The notes beneath the pieces are model-generated. The model made no database searches. It saw only the letters and a list, made by a program, of their open reading frames with translations, and was not told the origin of the DNA. From contig NZ_JAXMIH010000028.1 in NCBI RefSeq assembly GCF_034366625.1, positions 172,096-236,095 of the forward strand: a stretch of 64,000 nucleotides of DNA, written 5' to 3'. The stretch is from Prosthecobacter sp. Its GTDB lineage: Bacteria; Verrucomicrobiota; Verrucomicrobiia; Verrucomicrobiales; Verrucomicrobiaceae. Made by a program: the position numbers and the translations under genes. Of this stretch, positions 17,907 through 26,391 are shown piece after piece. Every line of letters begins with the position of its first letter. The stretch's first letter is position 1.

Positions 17907-17966
17907 GCCTGGAAGAAGGAATACGTGACGTTTCAGGCGGAGCGACCCGAGTGGATGTATTGCTGA
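17907..17966 (+). pseudogene. Displaced remnant of an RluA-type 3' end
   Basis: Read in frame from 17907, this stretch gives AWKKEYVTFQAERPEWMYC and a TGA stop. The intact gene upstream ends AWK, eight residues, then KERVTFEAERPAWAHAG. The two tails are clearly homologous, with an eight-residue deletion and several substitutions in the remnant. Nothing upstream of 17907 continues the homology. The simplest reading is that the segment between about 17361 and 17906 was inserted at the end of the gene and brought or left a second tail. Confidence 0.6.
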
Positions 17967-18063
17967 TTCTTACACCACTCATCTCACACTCATGGAACAC
18001 TGATGCCCGAATCAGATCCATCAGTGTTGGATTAGTGAGCATGAGTGGTTCAAAAGTCTGGCG

Positions 18064-19263
18064 ATGAACCATGATCTGACCGACCCAGGGTATCGCGAGG
18101 AGCTGCGGAAGCTCTACCGTGACACGTTGCTCAACGATGTGATGCCGTTCTGGCTGAAGCACGGCATGGATCGTGAGTTTGACGGCATCATCACCTCGCT
18201 GGATCGCGATGGGTCGATTCTGGACACGGACAAGAGTATCTGGTTCCAAGGCCGCGCGGCCTGGACCTTCGCCACGCTCTACAACACGGTGGAGCAGCGC
18301 AGCGACTGGCTGGACGCGGCGGGGTCGTGCCTGGCCTTCCTCCAGCGGCACGGCTACGCGACGGATGGGAAACTCTTCTTCAGTGTGACACGGGAGGGAA
18401 AGCCGCTGCGCATGCGGCGTTATGTGTTCAGCGAGGCTTTCTCAGCCATCGCCCATGCGGCGTATGCGAAGGCGACGGGAGACGAAAGCTATGCGGAACG
18501 GGCGCGGAAGGACTTCGCGACGTATTTGAAGCACTCGTTCGAAAAAGGCCTGATGCAGCCGAAGATCGAGCCGAACACGCGGCCGCTGATGGGCATCGGC
18601 GCGCTCATGATCGGCATCGCGACCGCGCAGGAGCTGCGCGTGAACCTCGGCGAGGTGAAAATTTCCGGCCACACCTGCTCGGAGTGGGTGGACCGCTTCA
18701 TCCTGGAGATTCAGCAGTTCTTTTTCAAACCGGACCTCGGCGCGCTGATGGAGATCGTCGCGCCAGACGGGTCGATCATCGATCACTTCGACGGCCGCAC
18801 ACTGAATCCAGGCCATGCGCTGGAATGCGCGTGGTTCATCCTGCATGAGGGCCGCTGGCGGAATGAGCCGAGCTACATCAAGCTCGGCCTGGCGATCCTC
18901 GACGGCATGTGGCAGCGCGGCTGGGACACGGAACACGGCGGCCTGTTCTATTTTCGTGATGTGTTTGGCAAGCCCGTGCAGGAATACTGGCACGACATGA
19001 AATTCTGGTGGCCGCACAACGAGGCCATCATCGCCACGCTGCTGGCCTGGCACATCACGGGTGACGCCAAGTATGCGCAGTGGCACAAGCTGGTGCATGA
19101 CTGGAGCTTCGCGCACTTCCCGGACGCGGAGCACGGCGAGTGGTTCGGCTATCTGCACCGCGATGGCACGCCTTCGGTTACTTTGAAGGGAAACCTGTGG
19201 AAAGGGCCGTTTCATCTGCCGCGCATGCTGTGGTATTGCAGCGAGCTGCTGGCGGGTGAGTGA
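18064..19263 (+). CDS. AGE-family (N-acylglucosamine 2-epimerase-like) sugar isomerase
   Basis: The 399-residue length is normal for the family. Motifs of the alpha/alpha-barrel epimerases are present: SIWFQGRAAWTFATLYN, RRYVFSEAFSAIAHAAY, GHALECAWFILHEG, HGGLFYFRDVFGKP, KFWWPHNEAIIATLLA, DGTPSVTLKGNLWKGPFH. Family enzymes interconvert N-acylglucosamine and N-acylmannosamine, cellobiose and its epimer, or free sugars; the substrate cannot be fixed from sequence. It is cytoplasmic and appears monocistronic. About 250 nt of non-coding DNA with the displaced RluA tail precede it. The chosen ATG (MNHDLTDPGY) agrees with family N-termini. Confidence 0.87.
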   Translation: MNHDLTDPGYREELRKLYRDTLLNDVMPFWLKHGMDREFDGIITSLDRDGSILDTDKSIWFQGRAAWTFATLYNTVEQRSDWLDAAGSCLAFLQRHGYATDGKLFFSVTREGKPLRMRRYVFSEAFSAIAHAAYAKATGDESYAERARKDFATYLKHSFEKGLMQPKIEPNTRPLMGIGALMIGIATAQELRVNLGEVKISGHTCSEWVDRFILEIQQFFFKPDLGALMEIVAPDGSIIDHFDGRTLNPGHALECAWFILHEGRWRNEPSYIKLGLAILDGMWQRGWDTEHGGLFYFRDVFGKPVQEYWHDMKFWWPHNEAIIATLLAWHITGDAKYAQWHKLVHDWSFAHFPDAEHGEWFGYLHRDGTPSVTLKGNLWKGPFHLPRMLWYCSELLAGE

Positions 19264-19298
19264 GGGGTTGAAAGGTCAAGGCTGCGCCGGTCAAGGCC

Positions 19299-19322
19299 GT
19301 CAAGGGGTGGTCAAGCAGGTCA
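19299..19322 (-). repeat. 24-nt interspersed repeat, copy A (GTCAA/TTGAC-rich)
   Basis: On the minus strand this reads TGACCTGCTTGACC, then ACCCCTTGAC. An identical 24-nt copy stands on the plus strand at 29707-29730. The surrounding 19264-19365 stretch is crowded with GGTCAAGG units followed by CCTTGACC units, so it can also fold back on itself. Both copies begin at or just beyond a stop codon. The role is unknown. Confidence 0.7.
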
Positions 19323-19443
19323 CGACCCTTGACCACTCCTTGACCCTTTGACGACAGCTTGACTGGCACAGCCAAGTTTGCGTGTAACGAAACATGCACT
19401 GCGGGGTTGAGCCGCGTGCAAGCCACCGCTAGCGTTTTCTCCC

Positions 19444-20499
19444 ATGGCCATTTCCATCGATGACATCCTCCAAGCCGCCGAAGAGCATCAGGCGAGCGAT
19501 ATTTTCCTCCAGGAAGGCGAGGTGCCGCGCATGAAGATCGCGGAACAGTTGATGATTTTCGGCGACGAGCCGCTGCTGCTACCGCAGATGGCAGGCCTGT
19601 GGCAGGCCTGCGGCGGAGACACGCTGAATGACATGGACCGTGACACCGGCCTCGTCTCGCGCTCGCACATCCGCTTCCGCGTGAACCTGCACAAAGTGCT
19701 GGGTCGCATGGCCGCCGTGCTGCGCCGCATCCGCACGGACATGCCGTCTTTGAGCGCCTTGGGCGCGCCTGACTGGCTGCTCACACGCTGGGGACAATTG
19801 GAACACGGCATGGTTCTGGTCACCGGCTCCACCGGCCAGGGAAAATCGACGACGCTGGCCGGATTGCTGCACTGGATGAACACCAATGTGGCGCGGCACA
19901 TCGTGACGATCGAAGATCCCGTGGAATACATCTTCACGAACAACCGCTCCATGTTCACCCAGCGGGAGGTGGGGCGCGACACTCCCAGCTTCCCGCGCGG
20001 TTTGCGCGCGGCGATGCGCCAGGCGCCGGACGTGATCTATGTGGGCGAAATTCGCGACCATGAGACGGCCTTCACCGCGCTGCAGGCCTGCGAGACGGGA
20101 CATCTGGTGCTCGCGTCCATGCATTCGGCCACAGTGGCAGATACCATGGAGCGTTTTGTGAATCTTTTCCCCGCAGACCAGGTCGGGATCGGCCTGCACC
20201 TGCTCTCGCATCAGTTGGTCGGCGTTCTCTGCCAGAAGCTCGTGCCGGATGTGAACGATAAGCTCACGCTGCTGGTGGAGCACCTGCAAAACGGCGGCGC
20301 GGTGCGCGACTGGATCGCGAGACGTTCGATGTCCGACATCAACGACTACATGACGCGTGCGAACGACCCCAACTGCCGCACCTTCCTGCAATCCATCGTG
20401 GCCGCTTACGAGGCTGGCATCATCGATGAACAGACCGCGATCGCCTCGGCGGGCAGCGAGGCCGAGTTCCGCCGGGCGGCACGCGGCATTTCCTCCTGA
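19444..20499 (+). CDS. PilT/PilU-type twitching ATPase (first of two)
   Basis: Type IV pilus retraction ATPases of the PilT family are cytoplasmic hexamers. The 351-residue protein has Walker A (TGSTGQGKSTTLAGLL), the Asp box (IVTIEDPVEYIF), Walker B (DVIYVGEIRDHETAF) and the His box (GHLVLASMHSATVADTMERF). The N-terminal PAS-like part starts ISIDDILQAAEEHQASDIFLQEG, as in PilT. The second paralog follows after 27 nt. No pilin or assembly gene is near. Tandem pilT-pilU pairs are common, but which copy is PilU cannot be settled here. Confidence 0.88.
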   Translation: MAISIDDILQAAEEHQASDIFLQEGEVPRMKIAEQLMIFGDEPLLLPQMAGLWQACGGDTLNDMDRDTGLVSRSHIRFRVNLHKVLGRMAAVLRRIRTDMPSLSALGAPDWLLTRWGQLEHGMVLVTGSTGQGKSTTLAGLLHWMNTNVARHIVTIEDPVEYIFTNNRSMFTQREVGRDTPSFPRGLRAAMRQAPDVIYVGEIRDHETAFTALQACETGHLVLASMHSATVADTMERFVNLFPADQVGIGLHLLSHQLVGVLCQKLVPDVNDKLTLLVEHLQNGGAVRDWIARRSMSDINDYMTRANDPNCRTFLQSIVAAYEAGIIDEQTAIASAGSEAEFRRAARGISS

Positions 20500-20526
20500 T
20501 TTTCCCACGAATTCTATTTTTCCCTC

Positions 20527-21624
20527 ATGCGCACGCACGATCTCATCGAATACCTCTACATGGTCATTGAGCGTGGAGGCTCTGACATGCACATCAGCTC
20601 CGGCAGCCCGCCGATGGGCCGCATCAACGGCATCCTGCAGCCGATGACCGAGGAACTGCTGGATGTCAGCGATTTGCGCGAACTGATTTTCGGCGTGTTA
20701 AAGGAAAACCAGCGCGCGAAGCTGGAGCAGGAATGGGAGCTGGACTTTGCCATTCAGGTGGAGAACCTCGGCCGGTTTCGTGGCAATGCCTGCTATGTGC
20801 TTGGACGCATCGAGGCGTCTTTCCGCTACATTCCCAGCGTGATCCCTGAGCTGCGTGACTTGGGCCATGGACCGACGGTGGAAGGCTTCACACAGTTGCG
20901 CGACGGGCTGATCCTGGTCACCGGCACCAGCAACTGCGGCAAAACCACCACGCTAAGCTCCATGACGCAGCACATCGCACGCACGCGGCGGGCGAACATC
21001 GTGAGCATCGAGGATCCCATCGAATATTTGTTTGCCCACGAGAACAGCCTGGTTCGTCAGCGCCAGGTGGGCTCGGACACGCACTCCTTTGCCGCCGCCA
21101 TCAAAAGCGCCCTGCGTCAGGACGCGGATGTGATCGTCATCAGCGAACTGCGCGACTTGGAGACGATCCGCACGGCGCTGACCGCTTCTGAGACGGGCCA
21201 TCTGGTGATCAGCACGCTCCACACGCAGGACGCGCCCGGCACCATTTTGCGCATTCTTGACGCCTTCCCGGAGGAGCAGCAGGACTTCGTGGCCTCACAG
21301 CTCGCGGGATCTTTACGTGGCGTGATCTGCCAGTCGTTGTTATCGCGGCGGGATGAACCGGGCCGAGTGATGGCCTCCGAAGTGTTGGTGGGAAATTCAG
21401 GCATCGCCGCCTGTGTTCGTTCCCGACGCCTTGCCCAGCTCGCCAATCTCATCCAGATCGGCGCGGTAGATGGCATGCATACCATTGATGACAGCCTGAT
21501 GCATCTGGCCAACCACGGATTCATCGGTCTCGAGGACGCCCTTATCCGCGCCCGTGACGATGACTTTGTGCGCCTCGGTCACGAGAAATTCATGCGTGAG
21601 CGAGATGGTGTTAAAAGGCGCTGA
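20527..21624 (+). CDS. PilT/PilU-type twitching ATPase (second of two)
   Basis: The 365-residue protein has the PilT start (HDLIEYLYMVIERGGSDMHIS), Walker A (TGTSNCGKTTTLSSMT), the Asp box (IVSIEDPIEYLF) and the His box (GHLVISTLHTQDAPGTILRI). Walker B reads DVIVISELRD, where the usual form is ILVGEMRD-like, so the glycine before the catalytic glutamate is a serine. It should form a hexameric motor for pilus retraction, alone or with its neighbour. It is followed by a strong bidirectional hairpin terminator. Confidence 0.87.
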   Translation: MRTHDLIEYLYMVIERGGSDMHISSGSPPMGRINGILQPMTEELLDVSDLRELIFGVLKENQRAKLEQEWELDFAIQVENLGRFRGNACYVLGRIEASFRYIPSVIPELRDLGHGPTVEGFTQLRDGLILVTGTSNCGKTTTLSSMTQHIARTRRANIVSIEDPIEYLFAHENSLVRQRQVGSDTHSFAAAIKSALRQDADVIVISELRDLETIRTALTASETGHLVISTLHTQDAPGTILRILDAFPEEQQDFVASQLAGSLRGVICQSLLSRRDEPGRVMASEVLVGNSGIAACVRSRRLAQLANLIQIGAVDGMHTIDDSLMHLANHGFIGLEDALIRARDDDFVRLGHEKFMRERDGVKRR

Positions 21625-21634
21625 ACGCCCAGCA

Positions 21635-21667
21635 AAAAGCGGAACCGGTCTCCCGGTTCCGCCTTTC
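21635..21667. terminator. Bidirectional hairpin terminator
   Basis: A perfect 10-bp stem (GCGGAACCGG, loop TCTC, CCGGTTCCGC; 21639-21662) lies between two convergent genes. On the minus strand it is followed by TTTTT, a classic intrinsic terminator for the small gene at 21694; on the plus strand it is followed by the weaker CTTTC. Confidence 0.8.
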
Positions 21668-21693
21668 AAACGCTGAGGCTGTCAGCGCAGTGG

Positions 21694-21876
21694 TTATTGC
21701 TTGTTCTTGGCGTCGAACTTGGCTTTGCACTTCTCGCAGCAGAAGGCGACGGTTTTGCCGTCTTTGTCTTTGCTGGTGATGCTGGAATCAGCAGGCTTGC
21801 CGCTGATGGGACATTTGTCGGCTGCAAGAGCGACGGAGGCAAAGGACAGAGCGAAGACGGTGATCAGAGTTTTCAT
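21694..21876 (-). CDS. Small exported YHS/TRASH-like metal-binding protein
   Basis: The 60-residue protein starts at MKTLITVFALSFASVALAAD, a signal peptide. The mature part is about 41 residues with CPISGKPADSS and VAFCCEKCKAKF, spacing that recalls YHS or TRASH metal-binding domains (C...CCxxC). It probably binds a transition metal such as copper in the periplasm, but no metal-transport gene is adjacent, so this is a family-level guess. Confidence 0.75.
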   Translation of the reverse strand: MKTLITVFALSFASVALAADKCPISGKPADSSITSKDKDGKTVAFCCEKCKAKFDAKNKQ

Positions 21877-22031
21877 CGGATGTGTGTGTGGTTGAATGGC
21901 CCCGGCGAAATTGCCGGAATACCCCACGAACGTATGAAACCCGGCGTTTCTTGTCGATCTTTAATCTTTCCTTGCCAGAACGCCCGCCGACCCCCTAAAA
22001 CACGCGGCGTAACCGTCATTCCCGACCCATC

Positions 22032-23456
22032 ATGAGTTTCCTCTCCCGCGAAGCCACCATCGCCAAACCCGGATTCAGCCGCTGGCTCGTCCCTCCCGCC
22101 GCCGTCGCGGTTCACATGTGCATCGGGCAGGTGTATGCCTTCAGCGTGTTCAACAAGCCGCTCAGCGCGGAGTTGGGAGCAACGGTTTCCCAGGTGAACT
22201 GGGCCTACATGATCGCGCTGATGATGCTGGGCATTTCGGCGGCGGTTTTCGGCAAATGGGTGGAGCGATCCGGCCCGCGCAAAACGATGTTGGCCTCCTG
22301 CTGCTGCTTCTGCGGCGGCCTGCTGCTCGCCGCTCTCGGGGTGAAGCTCAAAATACTCTGGCTGATTCTCTTCGGTTACGGCTTCATTGGCGGCATCGGC
22401 TTGGGCCTCGGTTACATCTCGCCCGTCTCAACGCTGGTGAAATGGTTTCCCGACCGCCCCGGCATGGCAACGGGGATGGCGATCATGGGCTTCGGCGGAG
22501 GGGCGCTCATCGGTTCGCCGCTGGCGCAGGAATTGATGAAGTTGTTCACTGCAGGAGCAGATGCCACCGCAGGTGCCGCCCTCAGTTTTGATCAACGCCT
22601 GTTCGCCAGTCTCATCGCTCCCCTGAAGGAACCACTCAATGCGTTGGCGTCCGGCACCTCATCGGGCGCGATGCAGGCGCTCATCACCATGGCGGGGATT
22701 TATGCCTGCTTCATGCTATTCGGCGCTTTCATCATCCGCGTTCCCGCTCCAGGCTGGAAACCGGAGGGCTACGAGCCCAAAGTGGCCGCCTCCCATGGCA
22801 TGATCACCACCGCCAGTGTCTCCGTCGATACCGCGTGGAAGACGCCGCAGTTCTGGCTGCTGTGGACGGTGCTGTGCATGAACGTCAGTGCCGGCATCGG
22901 CGTACTCGGCCGCGCGGCGGACATGTGCATGGACATGTTTGGCGTCGGCGTGGCCATCGGCGCGGGTTTCACCGGACTGCTGAGCATCTTCAACATGGGC
23001 GGGCGCTTCGTCTGGTCCTCCACTTCCGACCTCATCGGCCGCAAGGCGGTTTATTGCGTCTATTTCATCCTCGGTGCCGTGCTCTACGCCATCCTGCCCT
23101 ACACGCAGGAGACACAAAACCGCACGCTCTTCGTCATCTGCACCGCGCTCATCATCAGCATGTATGGCGGCGGCTTCGCCACGATCCCCGCTTATTTGAA
23201 GGACATGTTCGGAACCTACCAGGTCGGCGCGATTCATGGCCGCCTCATCACCGCCTGGAGCATGGCAGCCGTCATCGGCCCCTCGCTCATCAACGGCTTC
23301 TACGACAGCCGCGTCGCTGCCGGTGTGCCGAAGGCGCAGGCCTACAACGGCACCTTCTACCTCATGTGCGGCCTGCTAGGCGTCGGCCTCATCGCGAATC
23401 TGCTCGTCCGCCCCGTCGATCCGAAATACCACGTCAAAGAAATGCCCCTCGCCTGA
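22032..23456 (+). CDS. OFA-type MFS transporter (oxalate/formate antiporter family)
   Basis: The 474-residue inner-membrane protein has about 12 membrane segments. The N-terminal signature VHMCIGQVYAFSVFNKPLS, the loop KWVERSGPRKTM and GLGYISPVSTLVKWFPDRPGMATG are typical of the OFA subfamily of MFS permeases. Substrates in the family include oxalate/formate and other small carboxylates; none can be assigned here. A 36-residue membrane peptide gene follows after 9 nt, an arrangement seen with many OFA transporters. Confidence 0.88.
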   Translation: MSFLSREATIAKPGFSRWLVPPAAVAVHMCIGQVYAFSVFNKPLSAELGATVSQVNWAYMIALMMLGISAAVFGKWVERSGPRKTMLASCCCFCGGLLLAALGVKLKILWLILFGYGFIGGIGLGLGYISPVSTLVKWFPDRPGMATGMAIMGFGGGALIGSPLAQELMKLFTAGADATAGAALSFDQRLFASLIAPLKEPLNALASGTSSGAMQALITMAGIYACFMLFGAFIIRVPAPGWKPEGYEPKVAASHGMITTASVSVDTAWKTPQFWLLWTVLCMNVSAGIGVLGRAADMCMDMFGVGVAIGAGFTGLLSIFNMGGRFVWSSTSDLIGRKAVYCVYFILGAVLYAILPYTQETQNRTLFVICTALIISMYGGGFATIPAYLKDMFGTYQVGAIHGRLITAWSMAAVIGPSLINGFYDSRVAAGVPKAQAYNGTFYLMCGLLGVGLIANLLVRPVDPKYHVKEMPLA

Positions 23457-23465
23457 TTTCACGCC

Positions 23466-23576
23466 ATGAAAGCCGTCCTCATCTGGATCATCGTCTCCAC
23501 CCCGTTGCTCTGGGGTGTCACCCAGTCCGTGAAAAAATCGCTGCCGCTGTTTGGGGTGGAAGCAGTTGCCAAGTAG
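23466..23576 (+). CDS. MFS transporter small subunit (36 residues)
   Basis: The ATG at 23466 opens a frame coding MKAVLIWIIVSTPLLWGV, TQSVKKSLPLFG and VEAVAK. It is a single hydrophobic helix followed by a short basic tail. It sits 9 nt after the OFA-type transporter gene. Tiny partner proteins of this kind are annotated beside OFA-family transporters, so it is probably an accessory subunit of that permease. It is easy to miss because of its length. Confidence 0.75.
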   Translation: MKAVLIWIIVSTPLLWGVTQSVKKSLPLFGVEAVAK

Positions 23577-23602
23577 TCTGCGCATCGCTTTGATGCGCCG
23601 CC

Positions 23603-24901
23603 ATGCTTTCGAACGTCACCCTCTTCCTCGCCCGACGCTATCTGCGTGCGAAGCGTTCGTTCGTCTCGGTGATCACGGTCATCTCGATCCTCGGCGTCGC
23701 GGTGGGCGTGCTGATGATGATCGTCGTCAGCTCGGTGATGAAGGGCTTTGAGGGCGAGTTTCGCAAGGTCTTGATCGGCTCGGAGCCGCACATCCTGCTG
23801 CATCCGCAGGGCCAGAAGCCTGCTTCAACCAAAGCGACAGCAGATTTGCTCGCCCAAGTGCATGCGCAGCCGGACGTGCTCGCCGCGAGCAGCTACATCC
23901 GCGGCGTCATGTATGCGGAGCGTGAGGGGATGCAGTCCGGCATGGATGTCTTCGGACTGCCGGAGGACGGCGCGAAGTTTTACATGGCCAAGATCGCCAA
24001 ACACCGCTTCGAAGGCTCGCTGGAGTTGCGCCACGGCGGCGTGGTCTGCGCGGATTACATCGCGGGACAGCTCGATGCGCATCCGGGCGACAAAATCAGC
24101 GTCTATGCCTCCAGCAACGTCACCAGCGCCGTGCAGCGTTTCCGCATCGCCTCCGACGAGCAGGATGAGAAAAAGCGCCACGACTCCTACAAGGACATCA
24201 AGCTGCATGCGAAGGAGATCATCCTGCAAGGCAGTGTGCGCGCCGAAACCGCCGGGGCCTACGGCTACACCACGCTCGAAACCGCCCAGCAAATCTTCGG
24301 CTTCGGCGATCAAGTCAGCGGCGTCCTGATCGAATTGAAGCAACCCGGCGAGGTGAAGGACGTGATCAAGCGCTTCACCGACGCGAAAATCCTCCCCGCA
24401 GGCTGGAGCGCCTCGCTGTGGACGGATGCGGGCGATGCGCGCCTCGCCGCCATGAGCAACGAGCGCGTCATGATGTGGATCGTGCTCCTGATCATCGCCG
24501 TCGTGGCCGCGTTCTCCGTCATGAACACCACGATCACCGTCACCACGCAGAAACGCCGCGAGATCGGCGTGCTCACGGCGCTCGGGTCACAACAGAGCCA
24601 GATCATCGGCATCTTCGTCGCGCAGGCGGCCTTTGTGGGCACGCTGGGCACGCTGACCGGCCTCACTCTCAGCGGCCTGGTGCTCTGGCTGCGCGATGAC
24701 ATCCGCCTGGCCATCGCGATCCTCAGCGGCGGGAACACCGATTCGGCCGCCGGCATGTTCCTCTCCACCATCCCGGCGCAAATCGAGCCTTGGTTCATCC
24801 TCGCCACCTGCCTCGGCTCCATCACCCTCTGCCTCCTCGCCGCCCTGCCACCCGCATGGCTCGCCGCCCGCGTCGATCCCGCCGTCGCCCTCCGCGATTG
24901 A
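23603..24901 (+). CDS. LolC/LolE-type ABC transporter permease (first)
   Basis: The 432-residue protein has the LolC/E layout: N-terminal FLARRYLRAKRSFVSVITVISILGVAVGV, one membrane helix, a periplasmic domain to about residue 270, then three helices of the FtsX fold with MNTTITVTTQKRREIGVLTALG. It ends WLAARVDPAVALRD. LolCDE extracts lipoproteins from the inner membrane for outer-membrane delivery. A second permease follows, but no LolD ATPase gene is near, so the ATPase must be encoded elsewhere. Confidence 0.87.
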   Translation: MLSNVTLFLARRYLRAKRSFVSVITVISILGVAVGVLMMIVVSSVMKGFEGEFRKVLIGSEPHILLHPQGQKPASTKATADLLAQVHAQPDVLAASSYIRGVMYAEREGMQSGMDVFGLPEDGAKFYMAKIAKHRFEGSLELRHGGVVCADYIAGQLDAHPGDKISVYASSNVTSAVQRFRIASDEQDEKKRHDSYKDIKLHAKEIILQGSVRAETAGAYGYTTLETAQQIFGFGDQVSGVLIELKQPGEVKDVIKRFTDAKILPAGWSASLWTDAGDARLAAMSNERVMMWIVLLIIAVVAAFSVMNTTITVTTQKRREIGVLTALGSQQSQIIGIFVAQAAFVGTLGTLTGLTLSGLVLWLRDDIRLAIAILSGGNTDSAAGMFLSTIPAQIEPWFILATCLGSITLCLLAALPPAWLAARVDPAVALRD

Positions 24902-24924
24902 TTTCAAATCCTACTCTTCCCACC

Positions 24925-24941
24925 ATTCGTCATTCCGCATT
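24925..24941 (+). repeat. ATTCGTCATTCYGCATT leader repeat, copy 1
   Basis: This 17-nt motif precedes the second LolC/E gene and continues as further ATTCGTCATTC units. A copy differing at one base lies at 58769-58785, in the leader of exbB. Both are in short intergenic gaps directly before membrane-protein genes. The function is unknown. Confidence 0.5.
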
Positions 24942-24966
24942 CGTCATTCGACATTCCCTCCCCCTC

Positions 24967-26274
24967 TTGAACTCCGCCCCCCTATTCCTCGCCCTGCGCT
25001 ACCTGCGGCCCACGCGTTCGTTCATCTCGGTCATCACCGTGATCTCGATGCTCGGCGTCATGCTCGGCGTCGGCGTGCTGGTGTTTGTGATGTCCGTGTT
25101 CAGCGGCTGGCAGCGCGAGTTCCGGCAGATGCTCATCGGCTTCGAGCCGCATGCCATGGTGCAGCCGATGAACTCGCGTGACGACGCCCCCCAATCACCG
25201 GACTGGCGCGAGCTGCGCAAAACCCTCGCCGCGCGTCCCGAGGTCGTTTCCGCCGTGCCGGTGGCGGAAGGCGTCGTCGTCGTCGAGAACGAGGGCAATC
25301 TGCAAGGCGTCAGCGTCATCGGCATGGCGGATGAAGCGGACAACGGCCTGCTGCAAAAGCTCCGCAAGCACCTCAAGGAGGGCAAGTTCGACCTCCAGGG
25401 CGATTCCATCGTCCTGAGCGACAAATTCGCCCGCGACATCGGCGCGAAAATCGGCGACACGCTCGTCGTGCATGCGGCGGACAGCGTGAACCAGTTCATC
25501 CGGCAGGTGCGCGAGATTCCCGAGGACACCGAGGAGAAAAAACGCGCCGAAGCGCTCGACAACGTCACCGTGCTGTCGAAAGACCTCACCCTTGTCGCCA
25601 CACTGCGAGCCGACACCGCCGGGTTGCGTGGTTACGTGCCGCTGCACATCGCGCAGGAGTTCTTCAACCTCGAAAGCAATGTCAGCGGCATCGAGCTGGA
25701 GTTGAAGGACCCGGACAACGCCGAACCGCTCATGGACGCGATCTACCGCTCCGGCGCGATCCCCGAGACCTGGGGCTGGCGCACCTGGATGCAGGAGCAT
25801 GGCATGATGCTCGAATCCGTCGAAAACCAGCGCACCATGATGTGGTTCCTGCTGCTCTTCATCATGCTCGTCGCCGCCATCTGCGTGATGAACACCACCA
25901 TCACGGTGACGGTGAAAAAGCGCCGCGAGATCGGCATCCTCACCGCCCTCGGCACGCGCGCCTGGCAGATCATCGCCATCTTCGTGTCACAAGCCGGCAT
26001 CGTCGCTCTCTTCGGCGTCGTGGCCGGCCTTGGCGGCGGATTCTTCTTCCTCAGCATCCGCAACAACCTGCGCGATCTCATCTCGAAGCTCACCGGCCGC
26101 GACATCTTCCCGCAAGATATCTATTTCCTCTCCAGCATCCCCGCCCACACCAACCTCGGCGACCTCCTCACCATCTGCACCACCGCCGTCGCCCTCTGCC
26201 TCATGGCCGCGCTGGTGCCCGCATGGTTCGCGGCGCGTGTTGATCCGGCGGTGGCGTTAAGGGATGGTGGTTAA
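24967..26274 (+). CDS. LolC/LolE-type ABC transporter permease (second), TTG start
   Basis: The first residues homologous to the upstream paralog (APLFLALRYLRPTRSFISVI) have no ATG before them in a sensible place. The TTG at 24967 gives MNSAPLFLALRY and 435 residues, so I choose it; a longer frame would run into the previous gene. The FtsX-type core motif MNTTITVTVKKRREIGILTALG and the end WFAARVDPAVALRDGG match its neighbour. The pair likely forms the LolC-LolE heterodimer. The stop TAA is part of a GGTTAAC box next to a long imperfect hairpin. Confidence 0.85.
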   Translation: MNSAPLFLALRYLRPTRSFISVITVISMLGVMLGVGVLVFVMSVFSGWQREFRQMLIGFEPHAMVQPMNSRDDAPQSPDWRELRKTLAARPEVVSAVPVAEGVVVVENEGNLQGVSVIGMADEADNGLLQKLRKHLKEGKFDLQGDSIVLSDKFARDIGAKIGDTLVVHAADSVNQFIRQVREIPEDTEEKKRAEALDNVTVLSKDLTLVATLRADTAGLRGYVPLHIAQEFFNLESNVSGIELELKDPDNAEPLMDAIYRSGAIPETWGWRTWMQEHGMMLESVENQRTMMWFLLLFIMLVAAICVMNTTITVTVKKRREIGILTALGTRAWQIIAIFVSQAGIVALFGVVAGLGGGFFFLSIRNNLRDLISKLTGRDIFPQDIYFLSSIPAHTNLGDLLTICTTAVALCLMAALVPAWFAARVDPAVALRDGG

Positions 26275-26383
26275 CGACCCCAAGCTCAGCGACCGCAGAG
26301 TGCGGCGCGGCACCTGCATGGTGGGCGGAAAGGCGGCGGAAGCAGGGCCGTGACGCACGGAGCGGTCGCTGCAGCGCATAGGC
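26269..26383 (-). other. Long imperfect hairpin, attC-like
   Basis: Arms CTCAGCGACCGCAGAGTGCG (26285-26304) and its near-complement at 26354-26374 pair at about 17 of 20 positions. An inner CCTGC/GCAGG pair extends the stem. On the minus strand the hairpin follows the stop of the membrane gene at 26392. It is bounded by GCCTATG and GTTAACC, degenerate forms of the integron boxes RYYYAAC and GTTRRRY. The layout fits a decayed attC, but a structural repeat or terminator is also possible. Confidence 0.35.
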
Positions 26384-26391
26384 GTTTTCGG

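Noticed and set aside
24790..24966. N-terminal extension of the second LolC/E permease
   Set aside because: It overlaps the preceding gene and is arginine/proline-rich without homology to the paralog.
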